DNA from: GN02-872 sp963518665
Lineage (GTDB): Bacteria > Patescibacteriota > Gracilibacteria > BD1-5 > UBA6164
Direction: 5' to 3'
Assembly: GCA_963518665.1 (NCBI GenBank)
Contig: CAUQKR010000004.1
Location: forward strand, 1-53,958
Length of the DNA stretch: 53,958 bases
The notes under the pieces were generated by a model. That model saw nothing but the letters and a program-made list of their open reading frames with translations, made no database searches and was not told where the DNA came from. Shown here piece by piece: positions 1-10,046 of this stretch (the first letter of the stretch is position 1; every line of letters starts with the position of its first letter). A program made the translations under genes and the position numbers.

Positions 1-1449
1 GTATAATCAATTATCTTTATTTTTTTCAGTTCAAGAATAAAATAATTCATGTCAGGAATTTATTTTAGTTACATAGGTTTTATCTCACCAAATTTTTCAG
101 TTAAATGTATCTGTAGAATTTATTGGTAAAAGAGACCATTTAAAAGGATTAAAAGATTTATTAAAAGTAGGAACTACTCTCATTCATTCTGTTAATAAAA
201 TTCTAGCATCATAAGCAAGCCCTTTATCATTTAATAATCAATACATTTTATAAAGATAAGTATTTGATTTAGAATAAAAATATTTACTATGAATTTCTTC
301 TAATTTTCCTAAAAATTTTACTTTTTCATCTCAAACTAAAGTATCTCATTTTAATTTTAAGATTTCATAAATATCATCTCTTGCTTGAAGTTTTTGTAAA
401 TCAGTTTTATATGAACCATCAAGTATTCATCAAGCTAAAGTTTGATTATAAGCTGATCTTACTTCTGAAGGGAAAGTTTTTACATCACTGTTTGACCATC
501 TTCAAGTAAAATCTCACCATCTTCTAGTAATTGACTCTTGTACTCAAAGAATAGGTCATTTTTTTCTAAAAGCTCATACTCCCATATCAAGTAAAACTAA
601 ACTAATAGCACCATAAAAAATTGCTTCTGCATAAAATTCAACTTGAGAATTTTGTGTTCTAAGGCTAGTCCCAGGCAAAAACCATTCACTCCAATCATCA
701 AAATAAGAATTTTCTAGTTCACCTTTTGCATATTGTTTCAAGTTATACAAAAAATTTTTAACTTCTTGTTCAGAAGCAAATTCAATAGTTTCTGTTTTTC
801 ATGTTTGTGGATTTAGAAATTTTATTACTTTAGGATTTTTTGGATCATAAAGTCAATCTATCATTTTATCAAGTTTTGATAAATCTAAAGTTTTTTGTTC
901 TGTTATAGCCAAAATATTTTCTTTAACTATTTTTTTATCTTTTTCAGAATAATCTTTAAATTCAGAGTTTGATAAAATTTCATCTATTTTTTGATCTAAC
1001 TGATCTCTATCAACTTCTCAACTAAGAACAATTTTTCTTAATTTTTCTTCAAAATTATCTAGATTTAAAGAAGTTTCAGAAGATTTTTTTTCTGACTCAA
1101 CTTCTTCTTTTTCCTTGGCTTCTTGTTCCAATTTCATTCAAAGTTTTTGAAAAGAATCAAGATTTTTAGAAGTTCATTGTTTTATATTTATTTTATCTGC
1201 TTCATAACCAGCAAGTAATTTTTCTAATTCTTTAATTTGTTTAGATATAATAGAAAATTCTCTATTATATTCTAAATTTTTTAAAATTTCATTTACTTTT
1301 TGAATTTTTTCAGGTTCTTTGAAGTCAGAAAGTCTATTTTTTAGATTTTCCAAAACTTTAACATATTGGTTATAAAAAAATTGACTTTCCGTTTTATTTT
1401 TATATTGAGATTGAATTTTCTCAATAGTATTTACATTTATTTCATTCAT
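1..1449 (-). CDS. Large coiled protein, N-terminal 483 residues (cut by window start)
   Basis: I do not recognise a family. The reading frame from the ATG at 1449 is open to base 1 when UGA is read as Gly; the C-terminus lies outside the window. The first 150 or so residues are Lys/Glu-rich and probably coiled coil, with no signal peptide. Further on there is a short hydrophobic stretch (AIFYGAISLVLLDMGVG) and then a more globular Trp- and Arg-containing part. It starts 23 nt after the stop of the upstream 976-residue gene on the same strand, so the two are probably one operon. There is no Shine-Dalgarno sequence. Its length and composition recall the giant protein at 49676-53224, but I cannot show homology by eye. 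Confidence 0.8.
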
Positions 1450-1472
1450 AATATTATTTATTTTAAAAATTT

Positions 1473-4403
1473 TTAATTCAAAGCTTTATTCATTTCTAAT
1501 ACAATTCTTTTTCTTTCAGAATCTTTTTCTAAATCAACTCAAGCATCCATTTTTTGTGATAAAGCAAAACTCAAATCTTCTTTTTTCATTCAATTCATAT
1601 CAGCACTATTTGGTACTGGTAAGCCTTTTCTTTCATCTACAGTCAATAAATTATAAAGTTTTTCATAATTTTTGAAGAAACTTTTTTCAGCATCTAATCT
1701 AACTAAATCTTTTTCTTTTGCCTCTAAAACTGATTTTATTTGTGAAATTTTATCAAATAAATCATTTCAAGAAATTTTCTCATCATCTTTTACTGTTTTC
1801 AATTTTCATTCAAAATTATCAAAAATAGAAGTTCCAGCTTGAATTTGGCCTAGATTTCTCAAAAGATTTTCTAAATTGTTTGTTTCTACATTTACAAAAA
1901 AATTCTCTTTTGTTAGTTTTGACAATTCTTTTGAAAGATTTGGAATATTTGCAAGTAAAAGTTGTGTATTTTTTTCTCAATATTCATTTGAAAGTTTATT
2001 TAAAAATTTATCAAATTTATCGTTTTCTTTTTGTTTTAAATCTTCTAAATTTTTTAATAAATTATTAAAACCTGCTTCAATTTTTGTTCCTTCAGTCAAA
2101 ATTTTTACTGTTTTGTAGTCTACTACAGACAATTTATTTAAATCACCATTAAATTCAAATCAATTTGTATCACTATAATTTAGTCATTCTATTTCTTTTC
2201 CCCCATTTTCATTTTCAAATTTAGATAAAACTAAACCTAAAGCAATCCTTTTTTCATCATTATTTAAAAATTTTTTATATTCTTCAATTGAACTTCCAGA
2301 AGAAGGAATTTTTCAAATTTTTTCCAAAGCTTGATTAAATTCAATCAATTCTGTTTGTGTATCAATTAGGTCTTTTTGAGAATCTGTTAAATTATTTTCA
2401 GAATTCAAAACTTTTGCTTCAAAATAAAGTTTTATTTCTTTATCAAGTTTTGATTTTTTTACAAGTTTATCAAATTTTTCAATAATCTCGTTTCTTTCAT
2501 CTTTCGATAAATTTGGATTTTCTAATTCTTTTGAAGTTTTATCAAAATTATATTTTATCAAATACAAGGCTTCAAGTTTTTCTATTATATTTCTATCTTT
2601 TACTGATAAATTTTTATTTAAAAGCTCTGATAAATAATTTTTATTTGATCAAATATTTTCTTCCAAAGAATCAATTTTTGAAGCAGAATCTGCTAATTTC
2701 ATAGAAACTCCTCACCTAAGTTCGTCAGAAAGTCAAGAAACTAAATTTTTTACTTTTGTATTTAAATTTACATCTTTTAAATAAGAATCATGTCATTCTA
2801 CTTTTTCAAAAACTTTTCCCAAAACACTATAATTTTCTCAAACAAAAATATCTCAAACATAAACTTGTGAAGATTTTGCTTTTTCTGCCAAAAGTTTTGA
2901 ATAACTAAGCAAATCATCCTTTCCTACTTTCATTTCAGAAAATTTTTCAAGAGTTTTTGCTGAAAGTAAATTTTTTATTTTTGTTTCATCTCAAAGAGAA
3001 TCTTTTAATTTAGAAATTTCAGTTTTTCAAAATTTTTCATCTTCAACCAAAATTGTATGCATTTTTTCAAATTTTGTTTCTTCAATTCATTTTCATTTTT
3101 CAAATAAATTTTTATTTGCATCCATAAAACCAGTTGCAGTTTTATTTAGAGAATTAAGCATTTTTGTTCCTGTTTCTTTTGTATAATTTACTCAAGAAGA
3201 AACAGATTTTTGGGCTTGTAGTAAATAATTTGGAGCATTATTTATAACTTTTTTTGCTGTTTGTTCTCATTCTCTAAAAGCTGATGTTTTATTTCAATTT
3301 TTTATAACTTTATCAGTTTTTTCTCAAATATCATCAATAATTTCTCACATACCAATTTTATCCCAAGCAACTGGACCTAAAAGCAAAATTCAAAGCCTTT
3401 TCCACCAAGTATTTGTCAAAACTGTATTGTCCCCAAATCAACCAAACAAGAAAGCAATTCCAGCTACAAGCAAAACTCCAGGATCTGTTGCTATAGCTTT
3501 TAATTTTTCTCCAGTTGACATTTTATCATCTTTTATAATTGCATAAAGACTTTTTTCATTTTTTCTTGCTTCTTTAATTCTACCTTCATTTTGCTCCCTT
3601 TGAATTCCAAAAAAATTATCAAATTTTTCAAAAAAATCTTTATTTCTTTTCATAAATTCTGGATTGTCTTGATTTGTTTTTCTCAAATTTTCTACAAAAG
3701 TAATAACTCTTTGTCCTCATTTTGACAAAATATCTCAATTTTGCATATGATATAAAATTTGTTTTTTATCTTCTTCAGTTAATCAATTTTTTCTAATATT
3801 TTCAAATTTATCATCAGTTAAATAAAGTCTTGTTTTTAGTTCTACAAAATTTCTTTTTTCTAATTTTCCAGTTGCTGGGTTTTGAAGAGTTTCTTCTTGA
3901 AATTTTGTAATTTCTGATTGCATTTCTTCAATTGTATTTCATAAAAGAGGAATATTTTTCTTTGCAAATGCAAAAACTTCATTTTTAGGTTCTACATCAT
4001 CAGCTAAAAGTTTAGATTCAATACCACCAAGTTCTTTTTTTGTTTCAACTGAAACTTGTTTTTTTTCTGTTTCAGAAACTCAATTTTTATAATTTTCGAT
4101 TGCTTTTTTTGTTTTAAGATCAAACATTCCTGGAACATCTTCATCAAGTCTTTTTAAAGTTTCCATTCCTAAAACTCCATCAGAAGTTAATCCTCTATTT
4201 TTTTGATATTCTTTGATAAATTTAACAAAATCTTTATCAAAAACTGTTCCAGATAATTGATAATTTTTCTTTATTTCTAAAATAATTGTGTTAATAGAAA
4301 AAACTCCATAACTAGAAAGAGCCTTTTTTGAAGCTTCAAATTTAGCAGTAACTTCACTATTATTTTCTACTCAAATAGAAACAATTTCTTTTTTGTTTGA
4401 CAT
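1473..4403 (-). CDS. 976-residue protein with N-terminal peptidoglycan-binding repeat
   Basis: Residues about 30-75 look like a PG_binding_1 repeat: the segment FIKEYQKNRGLTSDGVLGME followed by TLKRL matches the family pattern of a helix, a short G-L-x-x-D-G-x-x-G turn and a Thr-Leu helix. Residues about 305-350 contain two hydrophobic stretches (GVLLVAGIAFLFG and ILLLGPVAG) that may form a membrane hairpin. The remainder is long, charged and helical, with no enzyme motif I recognise. There is no N-terminal signal peptide. Known: this repeat binds cell-wall peptides in lytic enzymes. Inferred: a large envelope- or wall-associated structural protein. Start is the ATG at 4403, and stop is TAA at 1473-1475. 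It is the first gene of a unit with the partial gene downstream. Confidence 0.8.
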
Positions 4404-4437
4404 AAAATTTGTTTTATAAATTAAATATATTTGTTTA

Positions 4438-4466
4438 ATAATATCATAAATTATTTTTTAATTCAA
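4438..4466 (-). promoter_or_regulatory. Probable promoter of the 976-residue protein gene
   Basis: On the minus strand TTGAAT (4461-4466) is followed after 17 nt by TATTAT (4438-4443), about 35 nt upstream of the ATG. This is a moderate match to the sigma-70 consensus in very AT-rich DNA. Confidence 0.4.
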
Positions 4467-4476
4467 TTTTTTACTA

Positions 4477-4504
4477 TTGACAAATATTATTTTTTAATTA
4501 TAAT
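4477..4504 (+). promoter_or_regulatory. Consensus sigma-70 promoter pointing into a terminator
   Basis: TTGACA (4477-4482), 16 nt, TATAAT (4499-4504): a perfect match to the bacterial consensus. It points rightward, where no plus-strand gene follows, only the 3' end of ligA in antisense. The hairpin at 4524-4556 would stop transcription after about 45 nt. See findings. Confidence 0.6.
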
Positions 4505-4523
4505 AAAGAATATTTTTTACAAT

Positions 4524-4556
4524 AAAAAGAGAACCTGAAAAAAGTTCTCTTTTTTA
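4524..4556. terminator. Bidirectional terminator hairpin after ligA
   Basis: An 11-bp stem AAAAAGAGAAC/GTTCTCTTTTT with a 9-nt loop. It overlaps the ligA stop codon (4554-4556). A and T runs on either side let it act on both strands. Confidence 0.8.
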
Positions 4557-6638
4557 TTTTTCTATTTTTTCAAAAAATTCTTGCAAAGTCAAAATAGAAA
4601 CTCAAAGATCTTTTGCTTTTTCTAGCTTACTTCAAGCTTTTTCTCAAGCAAGTAAAAAATCTGTATTTTTACTTACACTTGATACAAACTCTCATCAATT
4701 TTTTTCCAAAATCTCAACTAAACTATCTCTACTTATTTTTTCTCAATCTTTTTCAAAACTTCAAGTTATACAAACTTTTTTTAAAGAGAAAAAATTATTT
4801 TCATTAATTGAAATTTTTTCTTCTTCAAAATATTTTAGATTTAAAATATTTAATAATTCTTTCAAAATATTTTTATGTTTTTCATCTGAAAAATAATCAA
4901 AAATATTTTTTGCAGTTTCAGGTCAAATATCTTTTAAATCTTGAACTTCATCAATAGAATAAGAAAAATTTAAAAAATCATCTTCTGATTTAAAAAGTTT
5001 TTTTATAGTTTTGCTTGTTTTTTTCCCAACTCCAGAAATTCAAAGTGAAGTCAAAAATTTTTCCAAATCTACATTTTTTGAATTTTCTATAGAACTTACT
5101 AAATTTTCAAAAGATTTTTCTCCAAATCACTCAAGAGAAATTATTTCATCTTTTTTATTTTTCAAATCATAAATACTTAAAATATTTGTAATTAGTCACA
5201 AATCTATAAAAAGTTCCACCTGTTTTTCTCAAAGTCAATCAATATTTAAACCTTGTTTTCAAACCGCAAAAATTATTTTTTCAGAATGTTGGGCTGGACA
5301 ATCAAAAGAATTTCCACAATAAAATCTAACTTTATCTTCATCTTTTAACACTTTTGAACCACAACTTGGACAATGCTTTGGTGGTAAAATTTTTTGTTCA
5401 GAATTATTTTCATTATATCAATCTACAACAGAAATAATTTTTGGAATAACTTCTCCAGCTCTTTTTATAAAAACTGTATCTCAGATTTTTAATCAAAGGT
5501 TTTCAACTTCTTCATAATTATGCAAAGTTGCTCTTTTTACGACAACTCAACCAATGTTTATAGGTTCCAAGTTTGCAACTGGAGTAATCGTACCAGTTCT
5601 TCAGATACTATGCTCCACTGACAAAACTTTTGTTGTTACAATTTCTGCTGGAAATTTGTAAGCAATAGCATATCTTGGATGATGCTCTGTCCATCAAATT
5701 TTTTCCCAAAAATCTATTTCCTCAACTTTTAAAACAAGTCAATCTATATCAAAATCTATTTTTTTTCTCTCATCTCAAAAATTTTTAATTGCATCTATAA
5801 TTCCTTCAATTCAATTAAATTTTTTAAAATAACTTGAAATTTCAAATCACAAATTATTTAAAGATTTTATAACTTCAGAATATTTTGAAATTTTTGTTTC
5901 AGCTACATAATCAGCAAAATTTGCTAAATCATAAGCAAAAAATTTTAAATTTCTTTTTTTTGTTTCAGAAATATCTTTTATTCTTATACTTCAACTTGCT
6001 GCATTTCTAGTGTTACTAAAAACTTTTTTTCACTCTTTTTTTGCTTCATCATTCAGTTTTTCAAAAGATGAAATTGGCATAATAACCTCTCCTCTAATCT
6101 CAAGGTGATTTTTATAATTTATTTTTTTAGGAATATTTTGTATTTGAAAAATATTTTGAGTTACATCTTCTCATACTATTCAATTTCATCTAGTTATAGC
6201 TTGAGTCAGCTCCCCATCTTTGTAAATAAGCTCAATTCAAAGTCCATCAAATTTAAACTCTAAATTATAAACAATTTTTTCTTTTAAAATATTTTTTGAG
6301 AGCAAATTTTTCCTTACCCTTTCATCAAAATCCATCAAATCAGCTTCATTATAAGTATTATCAAGACTTATCATTGGACGAGAATGCTCTACTTTTTCAA
6401 AAGTTGATTCTTGAATTTCTGCTCAAACTTGAGAAGTTGCTCATTTTATTCAAAATTTTTCTTCCAAAAATTTTAATTTTCTAAAAATCTCATCATACTC
6501 AAAATCTGAAATTATTGGATTTTGTTTGTTGTAATACAAATCTGAATGAAATTTTATAAGTTTTTGTAAATTTTCTATATCAGAAAAATTTAGTTCATTA
6601 TCTTTTTTATTAAAATATTTTTTTGATAATTCTAACAT
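4554..6638 (-). CDS. ligA: NAD-dependent DNA ligase LigA
   Basis: Seals nicks in duplex DNA using NAD+, in replication and repair. The 694 residues show the full family order: Ia domain, adenylation domain with the KxDG-type motif KFDG (active Lys129), OB fold, a four-Cys zinc finger (CPSCG ... YCG ... DCP), helix-hairpin-helix repeats (e.g. GFGEKSFENL, GISGVGKKT) and a C-terminal BRCT domain (KVCITGSFEKDGE). Length is close to the usual 670. Many conserved glycines are UGA. Start is the ATG at 6638, with no Shine-Dalgarno sequence. It is flanked by its own terminator and by the gene-free stretch upstream. Confidence 0.97.
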
Positions 6639-6987
6639 TTAAGAATTTTTAAAATTTAAAATTATTATTTTTTTGTTAAAAAGTTATTTTAATTCTACTA
6701 AAATTTTTATTATAAATAAGTATTTTTTAAATTTTTTTCAGCTTAAAATAAAATAAATTTCTTATATTTTTATCAAGTTTTTGTCAAACAAGCTAAAAGT
6801 ATATTTTTTGTATAATTTTTGTAAACAAAAAGCTATTTTAAACTATTTTTTATATAGTAAAATGTACAAACATTTTATACATTTTTTAAAAAATAGCAAA
6901 AAAAAATATTTTTTTACTTACCCCTTTTTTACCTATTTTTAAGGAAAATTTTTGTTTTTAAAATTTTTATAATTTTTTTTATAAAAA
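6639..6987. other. AT-rich gene-free stretch upstream of ligA
   Basis: No open reading frame or conserved gene is visible. It is almost entirely A and T, with small inverted repeats such as AAATGT/ACATTT near 6861. It must carry the ligA promoter on the minus strand, but I cannot place it. The only GC-containing tract is a short run of Cs near 6920. No DnaA-box cluster is evident. Confidence 0.5.
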
Positions 6988-7019
6988 ATATTTGTAATAT
7001 TTCAAAAAAAGGATTATAA
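6988..7019 (+). promoter_or_regulatory. Promoter of the structured RNA candidate
   Basis: TTGTAA, 17 nt, TATAAT ending near 7019. This close match to consensus is placed just upstream of the first hairpin of the RNA candidate, giving a start near 7026. Confidence 0.65.
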
Positions 7020-7025
7020 TATTTA

Positions 7026-7440
7026 TGTAAGTTAGTTAAAAACAACTACATCTTACAATCTTTAACACACACTTGACTTTGACAGAATGGTCCTTATAAA
7101 ATCCAATAAGAGGTCTAAAAAAAGATACTTTTGTATCAACAAAAACAAAAACAAAAATATAAATTTTATTGCAAAATAGAATAAAATTTATCGAAAAATA
7201 AAAAACAAAAAAATAAAATAAAAAACAAAAATAAACTGTCCAGGTGAATTTGACAGAAAAAACTCACCCAATCAAGGTTAAAGTGTTAATAGTGCAAGTC
7301 TATTAGAAATTCAAGGATTAGATTTTCACCTTATCTATTATCCCCTAGACACCTGAAAAAAATTTATTATCGTCTAGGATGTGATGAATAGATTACACTT
7401 AACCCAGTCACTGCTACCCAGCAAACTTGGGTCTTTTTTT
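7026..7440 (+). ncRNA. Candidate structured non-coding RNA, about 415 nt, family not recognised
   Basis: The stretch lies between a strong promoter and a terminator, has no reading frame and is richer in G and C than its surroundings. Visible pairings: GTAAG/CTTAC (7027-7031 with 7052-7056), CTTAT/ATAAG (7093-7097 with 7106-7110), GATAC/GTATC around a TTTT loop (7124-7137), a perfect 12-bp hairpin (7159-7170 with 7180-7191) flanked by A/C-rich linkers, CCTAGAC/GTCTAGG (7344-7350 with 7372-7378) and a long-range GGTTAA/TTAACC (7276-7281 with 7399-7404). The segment CCAGGTGAA (7240-7248) can pair with three places: TCACC at 7264, TTCACCT at 7325 and CACCTG at 7350, so a pseudoknot or switch is possible. 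I see no tmRNA, RNase P or SRP signature. Confidence 0.6.
7416..7440 (+). terminator. Intrinsic terminator of the RNA candidate
   Basis: Stem ACCCA/TGGGT (7416-7420 with 7428-7432) followed by a run of seven or more T. It has an unusually GC-rich stem for this window and ends the RNA before the DHH gene. Confidence 0.75.
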
Positions 7441-7464
7441 TGTTTAAAAAAAATTTTATTTTTT

Positions 7465-7493
7465 TTGATTTTAGAATAAAATAATATCATAAT
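7465..7493 (+). promoter_or_regulatory. Possible promoter of the DHH gene
   Basis: TTGATT (7465-7470), 17 nt, CATAAT (7488-7493), 18 nt before the ATG. A moderate match. Confidence 0.4.
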
Positions 7494-7511
7494 AATTTTT
7501 AATAATTTTTT

Positions 7512-8483
7512 ATGTTTGAAAATATAAATTTACTAAAAAAAGAAATACTTAATTCTCAAAAAATAGTTTTAATAAATCATATAAAAATGGATTGAGATGC
7601 ATTTTGAAGTCTTTGAGCTCTATATTTAATTTTAGAAAAATTAGGAAAAAATGTAAAAGCAATAAATGATTTTATAGAACCTGAAAGTTTTAATTTTTTA
7701 CTAAATAAAAAAATTTTTGAACCAGATTTAGATTTAAATGAATTTAACCCAGATTTAATAATAAGTCTTGATTCTGCTTCAACTTGACAACTTGGAGAAA
7801 CTTACAAAAAATTTGAAAATATTTTTAAGCAAAAAAATTTTGTTGTAATCGACCATCATCAAACAAATCCTTGATTTTGAAAACTAAATTTTGTTTATCC
7901 AGAATTTTCATCAACTTGTGAACTATTATTTTTGATATTAAAAGAGCTTGATTTTGAAAATTTCATTGATAAACAAATTGCAACTTTACTCATAACTTGA
8001 ATAGAAACTGATACAAATATTTTTTACAACCAAAATGTAACTTCTACAACTTTTTCTGTAGCTTCAGAATTGGTTGATTTATGAGCTGATTTTAGAACTC
8101 CAAATTATAATTTTTATCAAAAAATAGAATTCAAAAGATTAAAACTTTTTTGAAAAGCTATAAATAATCTAAAACAAACAAAAAATTTAGCTTACAGTTT
8201 TTTAAGTAAAAAAGATTTTGAAGATTGTGAGTGTACAATCGAGGATACTTCTGGAATAATAAATAAATTATCAAATATTGATGAAAATGAAGCTGTTTGT
8301 ATGATTTATGAAAATGAAAATTGAGTAAAAGTAAGTTTTCGTTCAAAAAACTTTGATATTTGAAGTTTTTGTGAAAGTTTTCCTGGATGAGGTTGACATA
8401 AATATGCAGCTTGATTTAATTTAGAAAAAAATATATATGAAGCTGAAAAAATTATTTTAGAAAGATTTGAAAAATTTTTTTAA
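7512..8483 (+). CDS. DHH/DHHA1 phosphoesterase (NrnA-like)
   Basis: A 323-residue cytoplasmic metal-dependent phosphoesterase of the NrnA/RecJ superfamily. Motifs in order: NHIKMDGDAFGS near residue 22 (family pattern HxxxDGDAxGS), a single Asp in SLDSAS, the DHH motif (VIDHHQTN), and the C-terminal DHHA1 signature FPGGGHKYAAG. Relatives degrade short RNAs (nano-RNA) or 3'-phosphoadenosine phosphate. Length matches NrnA (about 310-320) and is too short for RecJ. It is the first protein gene after the structured RNA. The substrate cannot be told from sequence alone. Confidence 0.88.
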
Positions 8484-8577
8484 AGTTTTTTTTTAAATAA
8501 ACTTGATTTTTTTTAATTTTTATATAAATTTTATAAGTTTTTATATTTTTACTAAAAGAAAGATGAAAAAAAAGGTA

Positions 8578-9999
8578 ATGAAAAAAACAAAAATTATTAC
8601 TACTTTAGGTCCTTCTACAGATACTAAAGATAAAATTGAGGCCCTTTACAAAAACTGAGCAAATATAGTTAGATTTAATTATTCTCATACTAACTATGAA
8701 TATTTTGGAAAAATTTTAGATATTGTAAAAGAATTAAATAATTCTGGAGTTACAAATCTTTGAATTTTAACTGATACTAAATGACCAGAAATCAGAACAA
8801 AAGCTATAGATGAAAAAATAACTATAGAAGAAGGAGAAGAATTTTTCTTGACAAATACTTTAAATGAATCAAAAGTTACAGATTCTTCTAAAAAAATGAT
8901 AGTTTGTGATTATGATTATATCGTTTCTGATTTAGAAATTGGTAGAATTATTGATATTGATACTGGTTTATTAAAAGCAGAAGTTATATCAAAAGATGAT
9001 TCAAAACTTGTTTGTATTGCAAAAAATGGACACATAATTGGTTCAAAAAGACACTTAAACTTACCATGAACTATTTTAAAACTTCCTGGAATTACTGAAT
9101 CTGACAAAGAAGATATCAAATTTGCAGTTTCTAGAGGTACAGATTTTATTGCACTTTCTTTTGTAAGAAATAAAGAAAATATTATAGAGTTAAGAGAATA
9201 TTTAAAATCTATCGATGCCCCAAAAGGTATTCAAATTATTTCAAAAATTGAGAATCAAGAAGCTTTAAATAATCTAGATGATATTATTGAATACTCAAAC
9301 GGTATAATGATTGCTAGATGAGATTTATGAGCTGAAGTTGATTTTGAAACTTTACCAATTCTACAAAGATCTATTGCTGATAAATGTAAAAAACAAGGAA
9401 AATATTTTATCGTTGCAACTCAAATGCTTGAAACAATGATAACAAATCCAATTCCTACAAGAGCTGAAGTTACAGATATTTACAATGCTGTTATGCAAGA
9501 AGCTGATTGTACAATGCTTTCTGGTGAAACTGCTGCTTGAAAATATCCAATTGAAGCTGTTAACACAATGGCAAAAATTTTAAGATACACTGAAAGTCAA
9601 TCAACTTATTCTCACAATCATTTTGAAGCTTCATCTACTGAAGAAGATGAAATTAAAAAACAACTTGTAAAAAATGCTATTTCTACAGCTGAAAATATTT
9701 GAGCTAAAAATATTATAGTTTTCTCATTACATATGACTAGACTTATAGCAGCTTTTAGATCAAATATCCATACTTTTGCTTTTACTTTCTCTGATGAAGT
9801 TAGAAAAAAGATGACTGTTTTATTTGGTACAAAAACTTTCCAAATTGAGAAAAAATCAAATGAAGAAAATTTAGCTACTGCTATAGAAGTACTTAAAGAA
9901 AAAGGTCTACTTTCTGATGGAGATAGAATTGTTGCTATTACAGAAATAGAAAAACAAGATCAAATTGTTCCATCAACTCAAATTATTGAAATAAAATAA
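8578..9999 (+). CDS. pyk: Pyruvate kinase
   Basis: Converts phosphoenolpyruvate and ADP to pyruvate and ATP, the last step of glycolysis. The 473 residues start with MKKTKIITTLGPST, the usual N-terminus. The barrel carries RFNYSH, DTKGPEIR, the catalytic KIEN (SKIENQEAL), the MIARGDLGAE metal site, ATQMLETM and SGETAAGKYP; the C-terminal allosteric domain follows. No extra PEP-utiliser domain is present. I chose the ATG at 8578 by homology; an in-frame ATG at 8563 with an AAAGAAAG just upstream would add five residues. Several motif glycines are UGA. Confidence 0.96.
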
Positions 10000-10014
10000 T
10001 TTTGATAAAAAAAT

Positions 10015-10046
10015 AAAAAAGAGATTTATTAAAAAATCTCTTTTTT
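10015..10046. terminator. Convergent terminator between pyk and elp3
   Basis: Stem AAAAAAGAGATTT/AAATCTCTTTTTT (10015-10027 with 10034-10046), usable on both strands. Confidence 0.8.

Noticed and set aside
7138..7235. CRISPR-like or tandem repeat in the A/C-rich tract
   Set aside because: The repeats of AAAAAC are irregular, with no conserved repeat-spacer unit.
7026..7440. Assignment of the RNA as tmRNA, RNase P RNA or SRP RNA
   Set aside because: I looked for the tRNA-like ends with CCA, the GAGGAAAGUC and ACAGAACCC core of RNase P, and the GGUCAGG/GGAAGGNAGCAGCC loop of SRP RNA. Only an isolated ACAGAA is present.
8578..9999. Many genes appear broken by in-frame stops in the standard code
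   Set aside because: The interruptions are always UGA and fall on conserved glycines, so they are codon reassignment, not pseudogenes or sequencing errors.
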